Notes: a model not told the origin generated them from the letters alone. 64,000 nucleotides of DNA from JANXQG01 sp963775975 (GCA_963775975.1 CAVZKX010000002.1:3596001-3660000), one strand, 5' to 3'. Counted from the first letter of the stretch, positions 16,499-26,101 are shown. Numbers and translations: made by a program.

Positions 16499-16804
16499 AA
16501 GTGTCTCAGCACTCAAGCGCCGGAGTTTTTGTGCATATCCCGTGCATCCGTTATCGTTGGAGAATTCAGCGTGAGTTGGCCCGGATTGCCGCGATGGCAA
16601 CGATTGCGGTCCGCGGCAGGAGCCGTTGGCAAACTAAACTTGAGGGTATTCTCGCCGGCGGCTGATTCCTCGGAATCCCGCCGGAGTGGACGCAGGCCGC
16701 GTTTCTGCGCACGCAAGTTCTGGCGTGCCGGGATGCTCAAATCGGGTCAAGCGTGTAGACCTGCGAGAACGGAGTGCGCGCCGATACGGCGAAATCACGA
16801 TTCA
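16499..16804. other. 306-base intergenic region before the GT2 gene
   Basis: No gene was recognised; the upstream extension of the following glycosyltransferase frame has no family likeness. It contains the third copy of the GC palindrome (16719-16732). Otherwise nothing notable is visible. Confidence 0.45.
16719..16732. promoter_or_regulatory. imperfect copy of the exopolysaccharide-locus palindrome
   Basis: TCTGGCGTGCCGGG matches 12 of 14 positions of the palindrome at 7067-7080. It lies 73 bases before the ATG at 16805. See the palindrome finding. Confidence 0.25.
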
Positions 16805-17876
16805 ATGCAGTCCTATTCAGTCCTAGACATGCCCCGGCACACCGGCGGCCAAATGGCAGACAAAGAGCTCACGCTATTTGTCAGCGTGATCGTGCCCGTG
16901 CGCAACGAGGCGCGGCATATCGAACGGACCCTCGAACAGTTGACTGGCCAGGACTATAACCGCGATTATTTCGAGATCATCGTCATCGACGGTGAATCGA
17001 CCGACGGCACGTCGGCGCTGGTGGAGAAACTCGCCGCGGCCTATGGCAACATTCGCTTGCTGACAAACCCGAAACGGCTTTCCAGCGCCGCCCGCAATAT
17101 CGCCGTCCGCGAAGCTGCGCGGCGACATCGTGCTATTGGTTGATGGACATTGCGACTTGTCCGGCAAGCAATACCTGCGCGACTTGGCCGACGCCTTTCA
17201 GCGGAGCGATGCGGATTGCCTGGGCCGCCCGCAACCGCAAGACATCGACAATCCGACAGCGCTGCAACGAGCAATCGCCGCCGCACGTTCCTCTCGTTTA
17301 GGCCATCATCCCGATTCGTTTATCTATAGCTCCGCGGAAGGCTTCGTGCCGGCCAAGAGCATCGCGGTGGCGTATCGTCGCGAAGTCTTCGAGAAGGTTG
17401 GCGGCTTCGACGAGCGCTTCGACGCTTGTGAGGACGTGGAGTTCAATCATCGTGTGGACCGCGCCGGACTACGATGTTTTTTCACGCCGCTGATCGCGGC
17501 CCATTACGCCCCGCGGGAAACGCTTCGCGGCCTGTTTCGCCAATTGTTTCGCTATGGCCGCGGCCGCATCCGGCTGTGGCGCAAGCATCCTGAAACGCTT
17601 TCGATCAAGACGCTCCTGCCCGGCGTGTTCGTTCTCGGCTGCATCCTCGGATTCGGCTTGGCGTGGACGAACAAATGGCTGGCGGCCTCCTATGTCCTGG
17701 CACTGGCGTCATACAGCGTCATTGTCCTTGCCGGCTCGTTCATCGCGACAGCCAAACGGCGCGATCTTGCCGTGTTGCCTTGGCTGCCGCTGGTGTTTTT
17801 GACAATCCACATGGCCGCCGGTGCGGGGCTGCTGTGGGAGATGGTTTTCGGTCGCAGGACATGGAATCGAGATTGA
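16805..17876 (+). pseudogene. glycosyltransferase family 2, frameshifted
   Basis: The N-terminal half (to the stop at 17143) has VSVIVPVRNEARHIERTLEQL, IIVIDGESTDGTSALV and SSAARNIAVREA; the C-terminal half starts in another frame with IVLLVDGHCDLSG and continues FEKVGGFDERFDACEDVEF and two membrane segments. Dropping one base near 17116 restores EARGDIVLLVDGHC and a 356-residue protein, the normal GT2 order (ARN, DGH acceptor motif, ED). Start is ATG 16805; ATG 16853 (MADKEL) is an alternative. It would transfer a sugar from a nucleotide donor onto the growing repeat unit at the inner membrane. A sequencing insertion is the simplest explanation. Confidence 0.85.
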
Positions 17877-17877
17877 A

Positions 17878-19986
17878 TTGACGCATAACGGAAAAATCAA
17901 GGCCGGCATCCTCGGTGCCGGCGGCATCAGCGAGTTCCACATCAAAGGGCTCCGCCGTCTTGCCGACGTGGAGATCGTCGGCGTGGCCGACTTTAACCAA
18001 TCGCGGGCGAGTGAATTGGCCGAGCGCTTCGCCGTGCCGCGGACTTTCACATCGTTGGCGGCGATGTTGGAAGCACGGCCCGACGTGGTCCACGTCCTCA
18101 CGCCGCCCGATGCGCATGCCGCGAATACCATTGAGGCCCTTCGCGGGGGCTGCCACGTCCTTGTCGAAAAGCCGCTGGCGACGAGCTTGGAAGACTGCGA
18201 CGCAATCGCGGCCGCCGCGGCGGAGGCCGGCAAGTCGGTCTGCGTCGGCCATTCGCTGTTGCGCGATCCTTTTGTCGCCCGCGCGTTGGAAATCGCCCGC
18301 AGCGGGGCGATCGGGGACGTAGTCGGAGTCGACCATTTCCGCGGCCAGTTCTATGCTCCGTATGCCGGCGGGCCGATGCCGTATCAATTCCGCGACGGTG
18401 GCTTTCCCTTTCGCGATCTAGGCGTCCACTCGCTCTATATTATCGAGGCGCTATTGGGCCGGATCGAAGACGCGACGCTGCGGCTTGGTCCTCCGTCGCG
18501 CGACGGCTGCCCGATCTTCAAGGATTGGCGCGTGCTGGTGCAGTGCAAGCGCGGCATGGCACAGATCTACATTTCCTGGAACGTGAAGCCGCTGCAGGAC
18601 GTGCTCGTCGTCCACGGGACCCGCGGCGTGATCCGCGCGGACATCATGGGCATGTCGGTCACCACGCGAAAGAAAGGCCGCCTGCCGGGGCCCGCCGAGC
18701 GGATTCTGAACAGCGTCGGCGAGGGACGGCGGATGATGACCCAGGTGACGGGCAACGTCTTGAAGGTCCTCCGCAAGAAAATCCTGCGATATCACGGCTT
18801 GCAAATGCTCGTCGGCGAGTTCTACCAGTCGCTCCGCGAGGATGCGCCGCCGCCAGTCACGATCGACGACGCGCGGCCGGTCATCCATTGGACCGAACGG
18901 ATCGCAAGGCAGGCGGACCAGGCGAAGGAGAAGTACGTCGGCAAGTTCGCCGGGGCAAACGGTCATGGGTCGGGCACGGCTAAGACGCTCCTCACCGGGG
19001 CGACCGGTTTCATCGGCCGGCATCTGCTCAAGCGGCTGTTGGAGGAAAGAGATCGCGTCCGCATCCTCGTTCGCCATGATCCGGGCGAGGAATTGATGCG
19101 CGACGATCGCGTCGAAGTAGTCCTCGGCAACTTGGGCAGCCGCGAAGACGTGGAACGCGCCGTCGAGGGCACTTCCGAGGTGTTCCATTTGGGAGCAACG
19201 GTCGAAGGCTGGGCCGAGGAGTTCCAATGTGCGACGAACCTAGGCACGCGGCACGTCGTGGATGCCGTTCTCTGTCATCAAGTGCCGAAGCTGATCTACA
19301 TGAGTTCGCTCAGCGTGATTCATTTCGCGGCCGCCCTTAGCGGGAAGAAGATCACGGAGAAGTGGCCGCTGGAACCGCATCCGGAAAGCCGCGGCCTGTA
19401 CTCGCAAACCAAGCTGGAAGCGGAGCGAATCGTCACCGACGCGGTGCGCGATCGCAAGCTTCGCGCGATCATTCTTCGGCCAGGCGAGGTCTTCGGCCCC
19501 GACAAAGCTTTTCTCTCTGGCGCTGCGGGCAAGGAGGCCGGCAAGCTCGTAGTTGTCCTGGGCAACGGCCGCGCGACGTTGCCGGCGATTTGGGTCGAGG
19601 ATCTGGTGGACGCGATCATGGCGGCCGCTAATTCGGACCGGTTCGACGGCGCTGTGCTGAACCTGGTCGATCCCGAACCGCTGACGCAGGACGACGCGGC
19701 CAAGTATTATCTTGCCGCCACCGGCAAGCGCAAATCGATAGTCCACTTTCCCCTGTCGCTGCTTTATTGCGCGGCATTCGGGGCGGATCGTCTGTTCCGA
19801 TTGCTCGGCCGCAATGCCCCGATCACGCCCTACCGCCTCCGTTCGGCGATCGGCCGCCGGGAATTCGATTGCACTGCCGCCGAGGAAATTCTCGGCTGGC
19901 GGCCGCGCGTCGGCGTGCGGAAAGGACTCCAGTCGATGGCCGACGAGCGGCCTGAGCCCGTCTCGCCGGCTGCCGTTTCGCAATGA
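17878..19986 (+). CDS. Gfo/Idh/MocA oxidoreductase fused to an extended SDR (epimerase/dehydratase)
   Basis: About 702 residues from the probable TTG start one base after the previous stop; a GTG at 17821 in the same frame overlaps that gene. The N-terminal half is a Gfo/Idh/MocA NAD(P)-dependent oxidoreductase: GILGAGGISEFH Rossmann motif, LVEKPLATS with the conserved EKP, and FRDLGVHSLYIIEAL. After a short Gly-rich linker (GANGHGSG) comes an extended SDR: TGATGFIGRHL, catalytic YSQTK, and LRPGEVFGP. Both activities act on nucleotide sugars or cyclic alcohols, so the fusion probably makes a special sugar donor for this locus. The reading frame is continuous and the linker looks natural, so the fusion appears real. 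Confidence 0.9.
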   Translation: MTHNGKIKAGILGAGGISEFHIKGLRRLADVEIVGVADFNQSRASELAERFAVPRTFTSLAAMLEARPDVVHVLTPPDAHAANTIEALRGGCHVLVEKPLATSLEDCDAIAAAAAEAGKSVCVGHSLLRDPFVARALEIARSGAIGDVVGVDHFRGQFYAPYAGGPMPYQFRDGGFPFRDLGVHSLYIIEALLGRIEDATLRLGPPSRDGCPIFKDWRVLVQCKRGMAQIYISWNVKPLQDVLVVHGTRGVIRADIMGMSVTTRKKGRLPGPAERILNSVGEGRRMMTQVTGNVLKVLRKKILRYHGLQMLVGEFYQSLREDAPPPVTIDDARPVIHWTERIARQADQAKEKYVGKFAGANGHGSGTAKTLLTGATGFIGRHLLKRLLEERDRVRILVRHDPGEELMRDDRVEVVLGNLGSREDVERAVEGTSEVFHLGATVEGWAEEFQCATNLGTRHVVDAVLCHQVPKLIYMSSLSVIHFAAALSGKKITEKWPLEPHPESRGLYSQTKLEAERIVTDAVRDRKLRAIILRPGEVFGPDKAFLSGAAGKEAGKLVVVLGNGRATLPAIWVEDLVDAIMAAANSDRFDGAVLNLVDPEPLTQDDAAKYYLAATGKRKSIVHFPLSLLYCAAFGADRLFRLLGRNAPITPYRLRSAIGRREFDCTAAEEILGWRPRVGVRKGLQSMADERPEPVSPAAVSQ

Positions 19987-21178
19987 TCGTCGCCTACTCA
20001 TTATTCATCGCTTGCTTTTTGCTGCCGGCCGCTTTGGCCGCGGTCTATCACGTCGTTTTGCTGGCGGCGCGGCTCTACGGCGCCGCGCTGTCGCGCCGGC
20101 GAGCAAGGAAGCAAGTCACACGTTTGCCGTCATCATTCCGGCGCATAACGAGGAACAGCACATTGCCGACGTCCTGCGCTCATGCGCCGCCCTTAATTAT
20201 CCGGCGGACAAGTATCAGGTCTACGTAATTGCCGACAATTGTTCCGATCGGACGGCGGAGGTTGCACGGGCGAGCGGTGCTACGTGCCTGGAAAGAACCG
20301 ATGCACAAACCCCCGGCAAGGGCCACGCCCTACAGTGGGCATTCGAGCAGGTACTGCCGCGAGGACACGACGCTGTGATCGTCCTGGACGCCGATTGCAC
20401 CGTCGAATCCCACGCCCTGCAAGTGTTCGATCAGTGCCTGCGGGAAGGAAGCCGCGCGCTGCAGGCGCACTACGTCCTCTCCAATCCGGACGCCAGCGCC
20501 ATCAGCTACGTGGCGCGGGTGGGCAACGTCTTGGAATACGAGTACTTTTACGCGCCGAAATCCGATCTCGGACTGGCGGTAATGCTCGTCGGCACCGGCA
20601 TGGTCTTCCACCGCAGCGTGCTGTTGGAGCATCCGTGGCGGGCGCACAGCGTCGTCGAGGATGCGGAATACACGCTGACCTTGGCGCGTCACGGCCTGCG
20701 CGTCCGCTTTGTGGCCAATGTTCACGTCGTTCAAGCGGCGGCCGAACGCGTCGAGCAGTTGGCCGTGCAACGGGCCCGCTGGGCAAGCGGAACGTGGCAA
20801 CTCGGCAAGCGTTCCGCGATGGGCCTGCTTGCGAAAGGTCTGCTTACGGGGCGCGTCTTGCTGGCGGATGCCGGTTGGACTTTGCTGATTGTGTCTCGGC
20901 CGTTGGTGCTGCTGCATCTGAGCCTGACGCTTGTCACCGCCCTGTTTTTGGCGTGGCTGTTCCCCGCTCCGGCATCGGTGGTGTTCCTCGCGTCCGGCGC
21001 GTTCCTCGTCGCGCTCTACGCCGCGTATTTTGGCTTCGGCATTGCCAAAGTCGGCTTCAGCGCCCGTCGCGCCAGCTTCTTGCTCAGTGCGCCGTTGGTG
21101 CTCTTCCGATTGGCCGTCATTGCCGTCAGGTCGGGCGCCTTGCGCCGCGCGGCCTGGATAAGGACGCCGCGATCATGA
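19983..21178 (+). pseudogene. membrane glycosyltransferase family 2, frameshifted near the N terminus
   Basis: The ATG at 19983 overlaps the previous stop (ATGA) and reads a membrane segment (IVAYSLFIACFLLPAALAAV) before leaving frame. The rest, in another frame, has TFAVIIPAHNEEQHIADVL, VIADNCSDRTAEVA, GKGHALQWA, VLDADC, VVEDAEYTLTL and QRARWASGTWQ, then C-terminal membrane segments: a processive or hyaluronan-synthase-like GT2 layout. One missing base between about 20085 and 20110 restores a 398-residue protein with an N-terminal anchor. Probably a working gene with an assembly error. Confidence 0.85.
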
Positions 21179-22407
21179 CGTCAGGCGTTTCCAATTCGAT
21201 TTCGGCGGACGAGGCGATCGCTGCGAAACCCGCCGAAGCCAGAGCCACACGGCAGATAACAGTATTGCACGTCACCGCTTCTCCGTGCTTCGGCGGAGTC
21301 GAGCGGCAGATGCTCGCGCTGGGCCATGAGCTGCGGGACTGCTGCAAATTCGTTTTCGCCTCCTACCTGGAGGAAGGGCGATGTTGGGATTTTATCACCA
21401 CGGCCACTGAACAGGGCTGGGAGGCGCACGCCCTGCGGCACGATACGCCGCGAATGCTCGCCGCTCTTGGCGAACTCAAGACGTTGGCCCGGCGCGTCGA
21501 AGCCTCGATTTTATGTTGTCACGGTTATAAAGCCAACCTCCTCGGCCTGCTGGCGGCGCGGCGGCTTCGCATCCCCATCGTTTCCGTTTCGCATGGCTGG
21601 ACGGCGGAGAGCCTTCGCGTACGGGTCTTCGAGGCCCTCGACCGCCGCGTGCTCCGCCGGGTGGACAAGGTGGTCTGCGTTTCCGAGGGCCAGGCAAAAA
21701 AAGTTCGCGCGTCCGGAGTTCCTAGTGGGAAGGTGATGGTCATACGCGATGCCGTTCGCGCGGATCGCTTCAACCCCGACACGTCCGGACCGGAGTATCG
21801 GCAGCGGCTGGAAGCGATGTTCCCGCGGCGGCCGAGCCTGATCGTCGGCGCCGCCGGCCGGCTGAGCCCCGAGAAAGGCTTTCGCGATCTCGTAGACGCC
21901 GCTGCGGAACTTCTCGGCAGGGAGCAGGGAGTAGGGAGCGGGGAGCTGGCAGGCTCGCCATCGGTCAGCTTTGTCCTCTTTGGCGACGGTCCCTTGCGCG
22001 GCGCTTTGGAGTCCCAAATCGTGGCCCGCGGCTTGCAGGGCCGTTTTCACGTCGCCGGGCATCACTCGGATCTGGACAAGTACTATCCGCACCTCGATCT
22101 GCTTGCGCTGCCGTCCTATACCGAGGGCCTTCCCAATGTCGTGCTGGAAGCGTTTGCCGCGGGCGTGCCCGTCGTGGCCACAGCGGTCGGCGGAACTCCT
22201 GAGGCCGTCTTGCACGGCGTCAATGGCTACCTCGTCGAGGCGGGCGATTCCCGCGCTTTGGCCGGACGCATTGCCGACATGCTCGCCGACCCAGTGCGGC
22301 GGCGGGAGATGGCGGCCAATGGCCAGCGCTACGTTCGCCAAGAGTTCTCCTTCGCCGGGCAGGCAGCGGAATACCGCCGAATGCTCGGGGAGCTGCTTTC
22401 GAGATGA
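21175..22407 (+). CDS. glycosyltransferase family 4
   Basis: 410 residues. The ATG overlaps the stop of the previous gene (ATGA); longer upstream frame is a shadow of that gene. GT-B fold: N-terminal donor of the acceptor domain begins VLHVTASPCFGGVERQMLAL, and the nucleotide-sugar domain has AAGRLSPEKGFRDLVDAA, GDGPLRGALE and the EGLPNVVLEAFAAGVPVVAT signature. The loop GREQGVGSGELAG (about 249-261) is encoded by a purine-rich short repeat and is absent from typical members. It is followed by an overlapping GT4 gene. Confidence 0.93.
   Translation: MTSGVSNSISADEAIAAKPAEARATRQITVLHVTASPCFGGVERQMLALGHELRDCCKFVFASYLEEGRCWDFITTATEQGWEAHALRHDTPRMLAALGELKTLARRVEASILCCHGYKANLLGLLAARRLRIPIVSVSHGWTAESLRVRVFEALDRRVLRRVDKVVCVSEGQAKKVRASGVPSGKVMVIRDAVRADRFNPDTSGPEYRQRLEAMFPRRPSLIVGAAGRLSPEKGFRDLVDAAAELLGREQGVGSGELAGSPSVSFVLFGDGPLRGALESQIVARGLQGRFHVAGHHSDLDKYYPHLDLLALPSYTEGLPNVVLEAFAAGVPVVATAVGGTPEAVLHGVNGYLVEAGDSRALAGRIADMLADPVRRREMAANGQRYVRQEFSFAGQAAEYRRMLGELLSR
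21916..21953 (+). repeat. purine-rich short repeat inside a GT4 gene
   Basis: A run of degenerate GGGAGC/GGGAGT units (GGGAGCAGGGAGTAGGGAGC and onward) lies in frame in the GT4 gene and encodes a 13-residue loop rich in Gly. Similar purine/pyrimidine tracts occur at 22432-22520 and 56086-56119. Confidence 0.6.
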
Positions 22408-23651
22408 AGGGCAGCGGAGCAAGCGCGGGCCGGAAGAAAGGGAGAAGGGAAGAAAGGGAGAAAGGGAGAACCTGTTCCTCTCCCCCTCTCCCTTTCTCCC
22501 CGTCTCCCTTTCTCGCTTCTCGGCCGGTGCGCGTCTGCTTCATGATTGACAAGCTGTTTCCGGCGGGCATTGAATTACAACTACTCTTGCTCATCAAGCA
22601 ACTGGACCGCTCCCGGGTCGAACCGAGCCTGTGCCTTCTGGACGGCAGCGACGAGCTGACCCGTTCCTTGGAGCCGACGGATTGCCCCGTGATTCGGCTT
22701 GGCGTTCGCCGCCTGTTGCGCCCGTCGTCGATGCCACCCGCCTTCCGGCTGGCACAGTTTTTTCGCCGCCAGAAGATCGATCTGGTGCATCCGCTTTTTC
22801 CCGACAGCCTCTATTTCGGCACGGTCGTGGCAAAGATGTCGGGCGTGCCCTGCGTGGCCGGCTTCCAAGTCAGCCTCGGCTATTGGATGACCCGCCGCGA
22901 CCGCTGGTTCGGCACCCGAATCAACAAGTGGGTGGACGCCACGGTGGCCAACTGCGAAGCGGCCGCCCGCGCCGTCGTGGCCGATTGGCGCGTGCCGCGC
23001 GAATCGGTGACGATCATTCCCAATGGCGTCGATCTTTCGCGGTTTTCAATACCAAAAGAAAAGCTGCCATCGAGCAACGGGCATGCGGTCCAGCGAGTCG
23101 GCATCGTCGCCAATCTGCGGCCGATCAAGAACATCGAGTTGTTCGTCCGGGCGGCCGGCCGACTTGCGGCGGCGCACCCGAACACGTGTTTCGAAATCGC
23201 CGGAGAAGGCGAGTCACGCGGTGCGCTTGAGGCACTTATTGATAGTCTGGGAGTGGGCAGCCGAGTGAAGCTGCTCGGTTCGGTCACCGACGTTCCTCGG
23301 TTCCTTCGCGGTCTCGATGTCGCAGTCCTTTGCTCGCTCTCGGAAGGATCTCCGAACGCCATCATGGAGTACATGGCGGCCGGCCTGCCGACCGTCGCGA
23401 CCGACGTTGGCGGTAACGCGGAGCTTGTCGAACATGAAGTCACCGGCCTGGTCGTGCCCTCCGACGACGAACAGCGATTGGCCGGCGCAATCGACCGCCT
23501 TTTGCGCGATCCGGCCCTTGCGGCTCAATATGGCAGCACCGCTCGCGAGCGGGCCTTCGCGGAATACGGCGTCGAGGCCCAGGCCCGGCGATACGAGGAT
23601 TTTTATTGCCGGACTTTCGCCGCGAAAGCTTGCGGCACGTCGCGTCGATAG
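22404..23651 (+). CDS. glycosyltransferase family 4 with a repeat-encoded N terminus
   Basis: 415 residues if the overlapping ATG (ATGA at 22404-22407) is used. The first 40 residues are low-complexity (GRKKGRREEREKGR then SSPPLPFSPSP) and are encoded by a purine/pyrimidine inverted repeat. The family part starts at VRVCFMIDKLFPAGIELQ, so a GTG at 22527 or the ATG at 22542 may be the ancestral start. GT-B signatures: TIIPNGVDLSRF, ANLRPIKNIELFVRAA, GEGESRGALE and SEGSPNAIMEYMAAGLP. It probably adds one sugar of the repeat unit. Confidence 0.9.
   Translation: MKGSGASAGRKKGRREEREKGRTCSSPPLPFSPSPFLASRPVRVCFMIDKLFPAGIELQLLLLIKQLDRSRVEPSLCLLDGSDELTRSLEPTDCPVIRLGVRRLLRPSSMPPAFRLAQFFRRQKIDLVHPLFPDSLYFGTVVAKMSGVPCVAGFQVSLGYWMTRRDRWFGTRINKWVDATVANCEAAARAVVADWRVPRESVTIIPNGVDLSRFSIPKEKLPSSNGHAVQRVGIVANLRPIKNIELFVRAAGRLAAAHPNTCFEIAGEGESRGALEALIDSLGVGSRVKLLGSVTDVPRFLRGLDVAVLCSLSEGSPNAIMEYMAAGLPTVATDVGGNAELVEHEVTGLVVPSDDEQRLAGAIDRLLRDPALAAQYGSTARERAFAEYGVEAQARRYEDFYCRTFAAKACGTSRR
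22432..22520. repeat. purine/pyrimidine inverted repeat at the start of a GT4 gene
   Basis: A left arm of GA-rich units (GGGAGAAAGGGAGAA type, 22432-22470) is answered by a right arm of CT-rich units (CTCTCCCTTTCTCCCC type, 22476-22520), separated by about five bases. The arms can pair imperfectly into a long hairpin. The element keeps the reading frame open. It resembles a short palindromic insertion. Confidence 0.7.
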
Positions 23652-23657
23652 TTTCCG

Positions 23658-24824
23658 ATGTCCATACCTCGCACCAACAATTTCGACCTCATTCGACTCC
23701 TGGCGGCCACGCAGGTTGTCTTGGCCCACATTTGCACGGAGGTTGGGCCGACTGCCGCCGATAAAATTCGGCCCGTTCTTTCGTCGGTTTGGTGGCAAGG
23801 CTATTTTCCAGGTGTGCCCATTTTCTTTACGGTAAGCGGCTTTTTGATTTACTGCTCATTTGAAAGAAACGCCGATCGCATTACTGATTTTTACAAGAAC
23901 CGCTTCTTGCGGATCTATCCCGGTTTGTGGGTCTGTTTTGCGATCACGATCGCACTGTTGATCGGCTTTCGGCAAATCTCAGTTGCGACGCTCGGCCGGA
24001 CCGACTTTTGGACCTGGGTTGCCCGGCAGTTGACGTTCTTTCAATTCGGCACGCCCGCATACTTCAAACATTGGGGCGACGGCCAGGTGAACCGCAGCCT
24101 GTGGACGATTTCGATCGAGATACAGTTCTATGCCGTGATTCCGCTAATCTATTACGTATTCAAGCGACTCGGAAAGCTCTGGATTGTCGGCTGGGCTGCG
24201 CTGTTCTTCGGCTCAATCGGCGTCTACCAGTGGCAGGCTCATCTGCCCAAGGGAAATATCGTTCACGACATCAAGGATCTTGGCTTGGCGAGTTGCCTCT
24301 ACAATTTCCTTTTTGGGATCGCCATCTACAAGTGCTGGGACCGCCTCCGGGTGGCGTTCGAAGGCCGGTTCTTTTACTGGCTTGTCGCTTATCTCGCGTA
24401 CATCTATCTGATGGGCACGTGCTATGAAGTCTGGCCGTACTCGCCCGAGCCTGTTCGCAGACTTGGCTACCTCATCCTCTCGGGCCTCACCATTTCGCTG
24501 GCATTTTCGTTTCGCACACTGAGCGAGAAACTAATCCGCGGGTTCGACATCTCCTACGGCGTCTATATCTACCACGGACTGGTCCTGAATTGCTTTATTG
24601 TTTTTGGATGGATGAACCGCTGGGAGTCGGCCGTCCTGATCCTGCCAATCACCTACGCACTAGGGGCCGCATCGTGGGTCTTCGTGGAACGCCCCATGAT
24701 GCGAAGGAAACGCAAGACACTTCGCGAGATTCCCGTCGTCGCTGGGCACGCGGGTTCCGAGCCGGCCGGCGCCTGCGCGGCTATGCAGGAGAATGCGGCC
24801 GTATCCTCAGTGGGGGCGGCATGA
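23658..24824 (+). CDS. membrane O-acyltransferase (acyltransferase family 3, OafA-like)
   Basis: 388 residues with about ten membrane segments. The opening NNFDLIRLLAATQVVLAH and FPGVPIFFTVSGFLI, NRFLRIYPGLWVCF and the later SLWTISIEIQFYAVIPLIY are signatures of the family that transfers acetyl or other acyl groups from cytoplasmic donors to sugars outside or during assembly. It ends with a family-typical FVERPMMRRKRK and a short soluble tail. It starts six bases after the preceding GT4 gene, within the same transcription unit. The acyl group and target sugar cannot be read from the sequence. Confidence 0.92.
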   Translation: MSIPRTNNFDLIRLLAATQVVLAHICTEVGPTAADKIRPVLSSVWWQGYFPGVPIFFTVSGFLIYCSFERNADRITDFYKNRFLRIYPGLWVCFAITIALLIGFRQISVATLGRTDFWTWVARQLTFFQFGTPAYFKHWGDGQVNRSLWTISIEIQFYAVIPLIYYVFKRLGKLWIVGWAALFFGSIGVYQWQAHLPKGNIVHDIKDLGLASCLYNFLFGIAIYKCWDRLRVAFEGRFFYWLVAYLAYIYLMGTCYEVWPYSPEPVRRLGYLILSGLTISLAFSFRTLSEKLIRGFDISYGVYIYHGLVLNCFIVFGWMNRWESAVLILPITYALGAASWVFVERPMMRRKRKTLREIPVVAGHAGSEPAGACAAMQENAAVSSVGAA

Positions 24825-24828
24825 CGCT

Positions 24829-26079
24829 ATGATTTGGCTACTCATCGGATGTATGTGGCTTATGATCCACCGGCCCTACGAGATCTGGCCGATTCTAGCT
24901 ACGATTCGCCTCGAGCGAGTCTACGTGATATTCATGGTTGTTGTTTGGCTCGGATCGGGGCCGTCGCTTCCCCGCGGCAACCGCCTGCACTGGGCCTTCG
25001 CGGGCTTCATTCTGGCCCTGTTGGCGAGCTGGATGGCAACTCCCTGCGGTTCCGCGGGCGACGCAACTGCCGAAAACTATTTAAAGTTTGCCGTGTTCTA
25101 CATCGTTTTGGTGACCACGGTGCGAAGCGAAAAGGACCTCCGACAGCTCCTTACCGGATATCTGGGAGCGATGACGTTGTGGGTAGCGCATTGCATTCGC
25201 GAGTATTACAACGGCAGCGCAACCTGGCGCAAGGCATCTTGCGGCTCGTTCCCGTCGGCCACTCGTACGACTACAACGACTTCGCGGGAGTGATCGTCTG
25301 TTCGCTGCCGTTCGCGTGGGTCATGTGGCGGCAGCGGCCGACCACGTGGAAGCGGATGCTGATCCTTGGTTATTGCGGCCTTGCGGGCTACGGCATCATG
25401 CTCAGCGGTTCGCGGATGGGCTTCATCGGAGCGCTCGATTGCCGGCTTCCTAGGCTGCCTCTCCTCGTCCAAGCGTCGGCTTTTGCTGGTGGCATTCCCG
25501 GTGCTCCTGGTACTCGTTTGGGCGATCCTGCCCGCCGACCGCAAGGCGCGCTATTTCACTTTGTTTGATCCGGAGTCCGGCGTGGCGACCGGCGCGAAGG
25601 CCTCCGCCGGCAACTATCGCTTGAACGGCCTCGAGGCATCATGGCCGCTGTTTACCGAGCGTCCCTTGCTAGGGTACGGGCCAATGGGCTTTGCGGCGAT
25701 GAACCGCTGGATGCCGCACAACCTATACGGGCAATTGCTGGCCGAGCTTGGGCTGGCCGGAGCGATCGCCTTTGCATCCATTCTCTGGGGTGTGGGCCGC
25801 AATTTTTCCGAATCGAGGCGAATCGCCCGATATTTTTCCGATCCCGGCCCGGCGAAACTGGCCTTGGACACGGTGGCGGCCGTCGGAGGCGCGTACATTG
25901 TTTTGGCGATCATGTCCTGGGGCTTCAATTTCCTTTTCTGGCCATTATGGATGTGGTTTGGCGGCTTCCAAGTGGTTGCCTTGCAATTGCTCAAGAGCCA
26001 GTTGGAGGAAGCCCAGGAATACGAGTCGCGGCATGCTGGGATCGAGGAAGCTTGGCAGGAGGCGGCGATTGAGTCTTAG
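24829..26079 (+). pseudogene. Wzy-like O-antigen ligase/polymerase, two compensating frameshifts
   Basis: Three reading segments form one gene: 24829 to about 25234, then another frame to about 25437, then the original frame to 26079. Adding a base at the GG of 25233-25234 and dropping the G near 25437 gives a 416-residue protein with GILRLVPVGHSYDYNDFAG and GFIGALIAGFLGCLSS across the joins. The repaired product has about ten membrane segments and a polymerase-type periplasmic loop with the family WPLFTERPLLGYGPMGF and PHNLYGQLLAELGL. It would polymerise or ligate repeat units at the outer face of the inner membrane. Two opposite indels 200 bases apart suggest sequencing error. Confidence 0.82.
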
Positions 26080-26101
26080 AGGCTCCATCGGAACCGATCA
26101 A

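Noticed and set aside
16719..16740. sigma-54 type promoter (GG-N10-GC)
   Set aside because: The GG and GC pairs here are separated by 11 bases, not 10, and the flanking consensus is poor.
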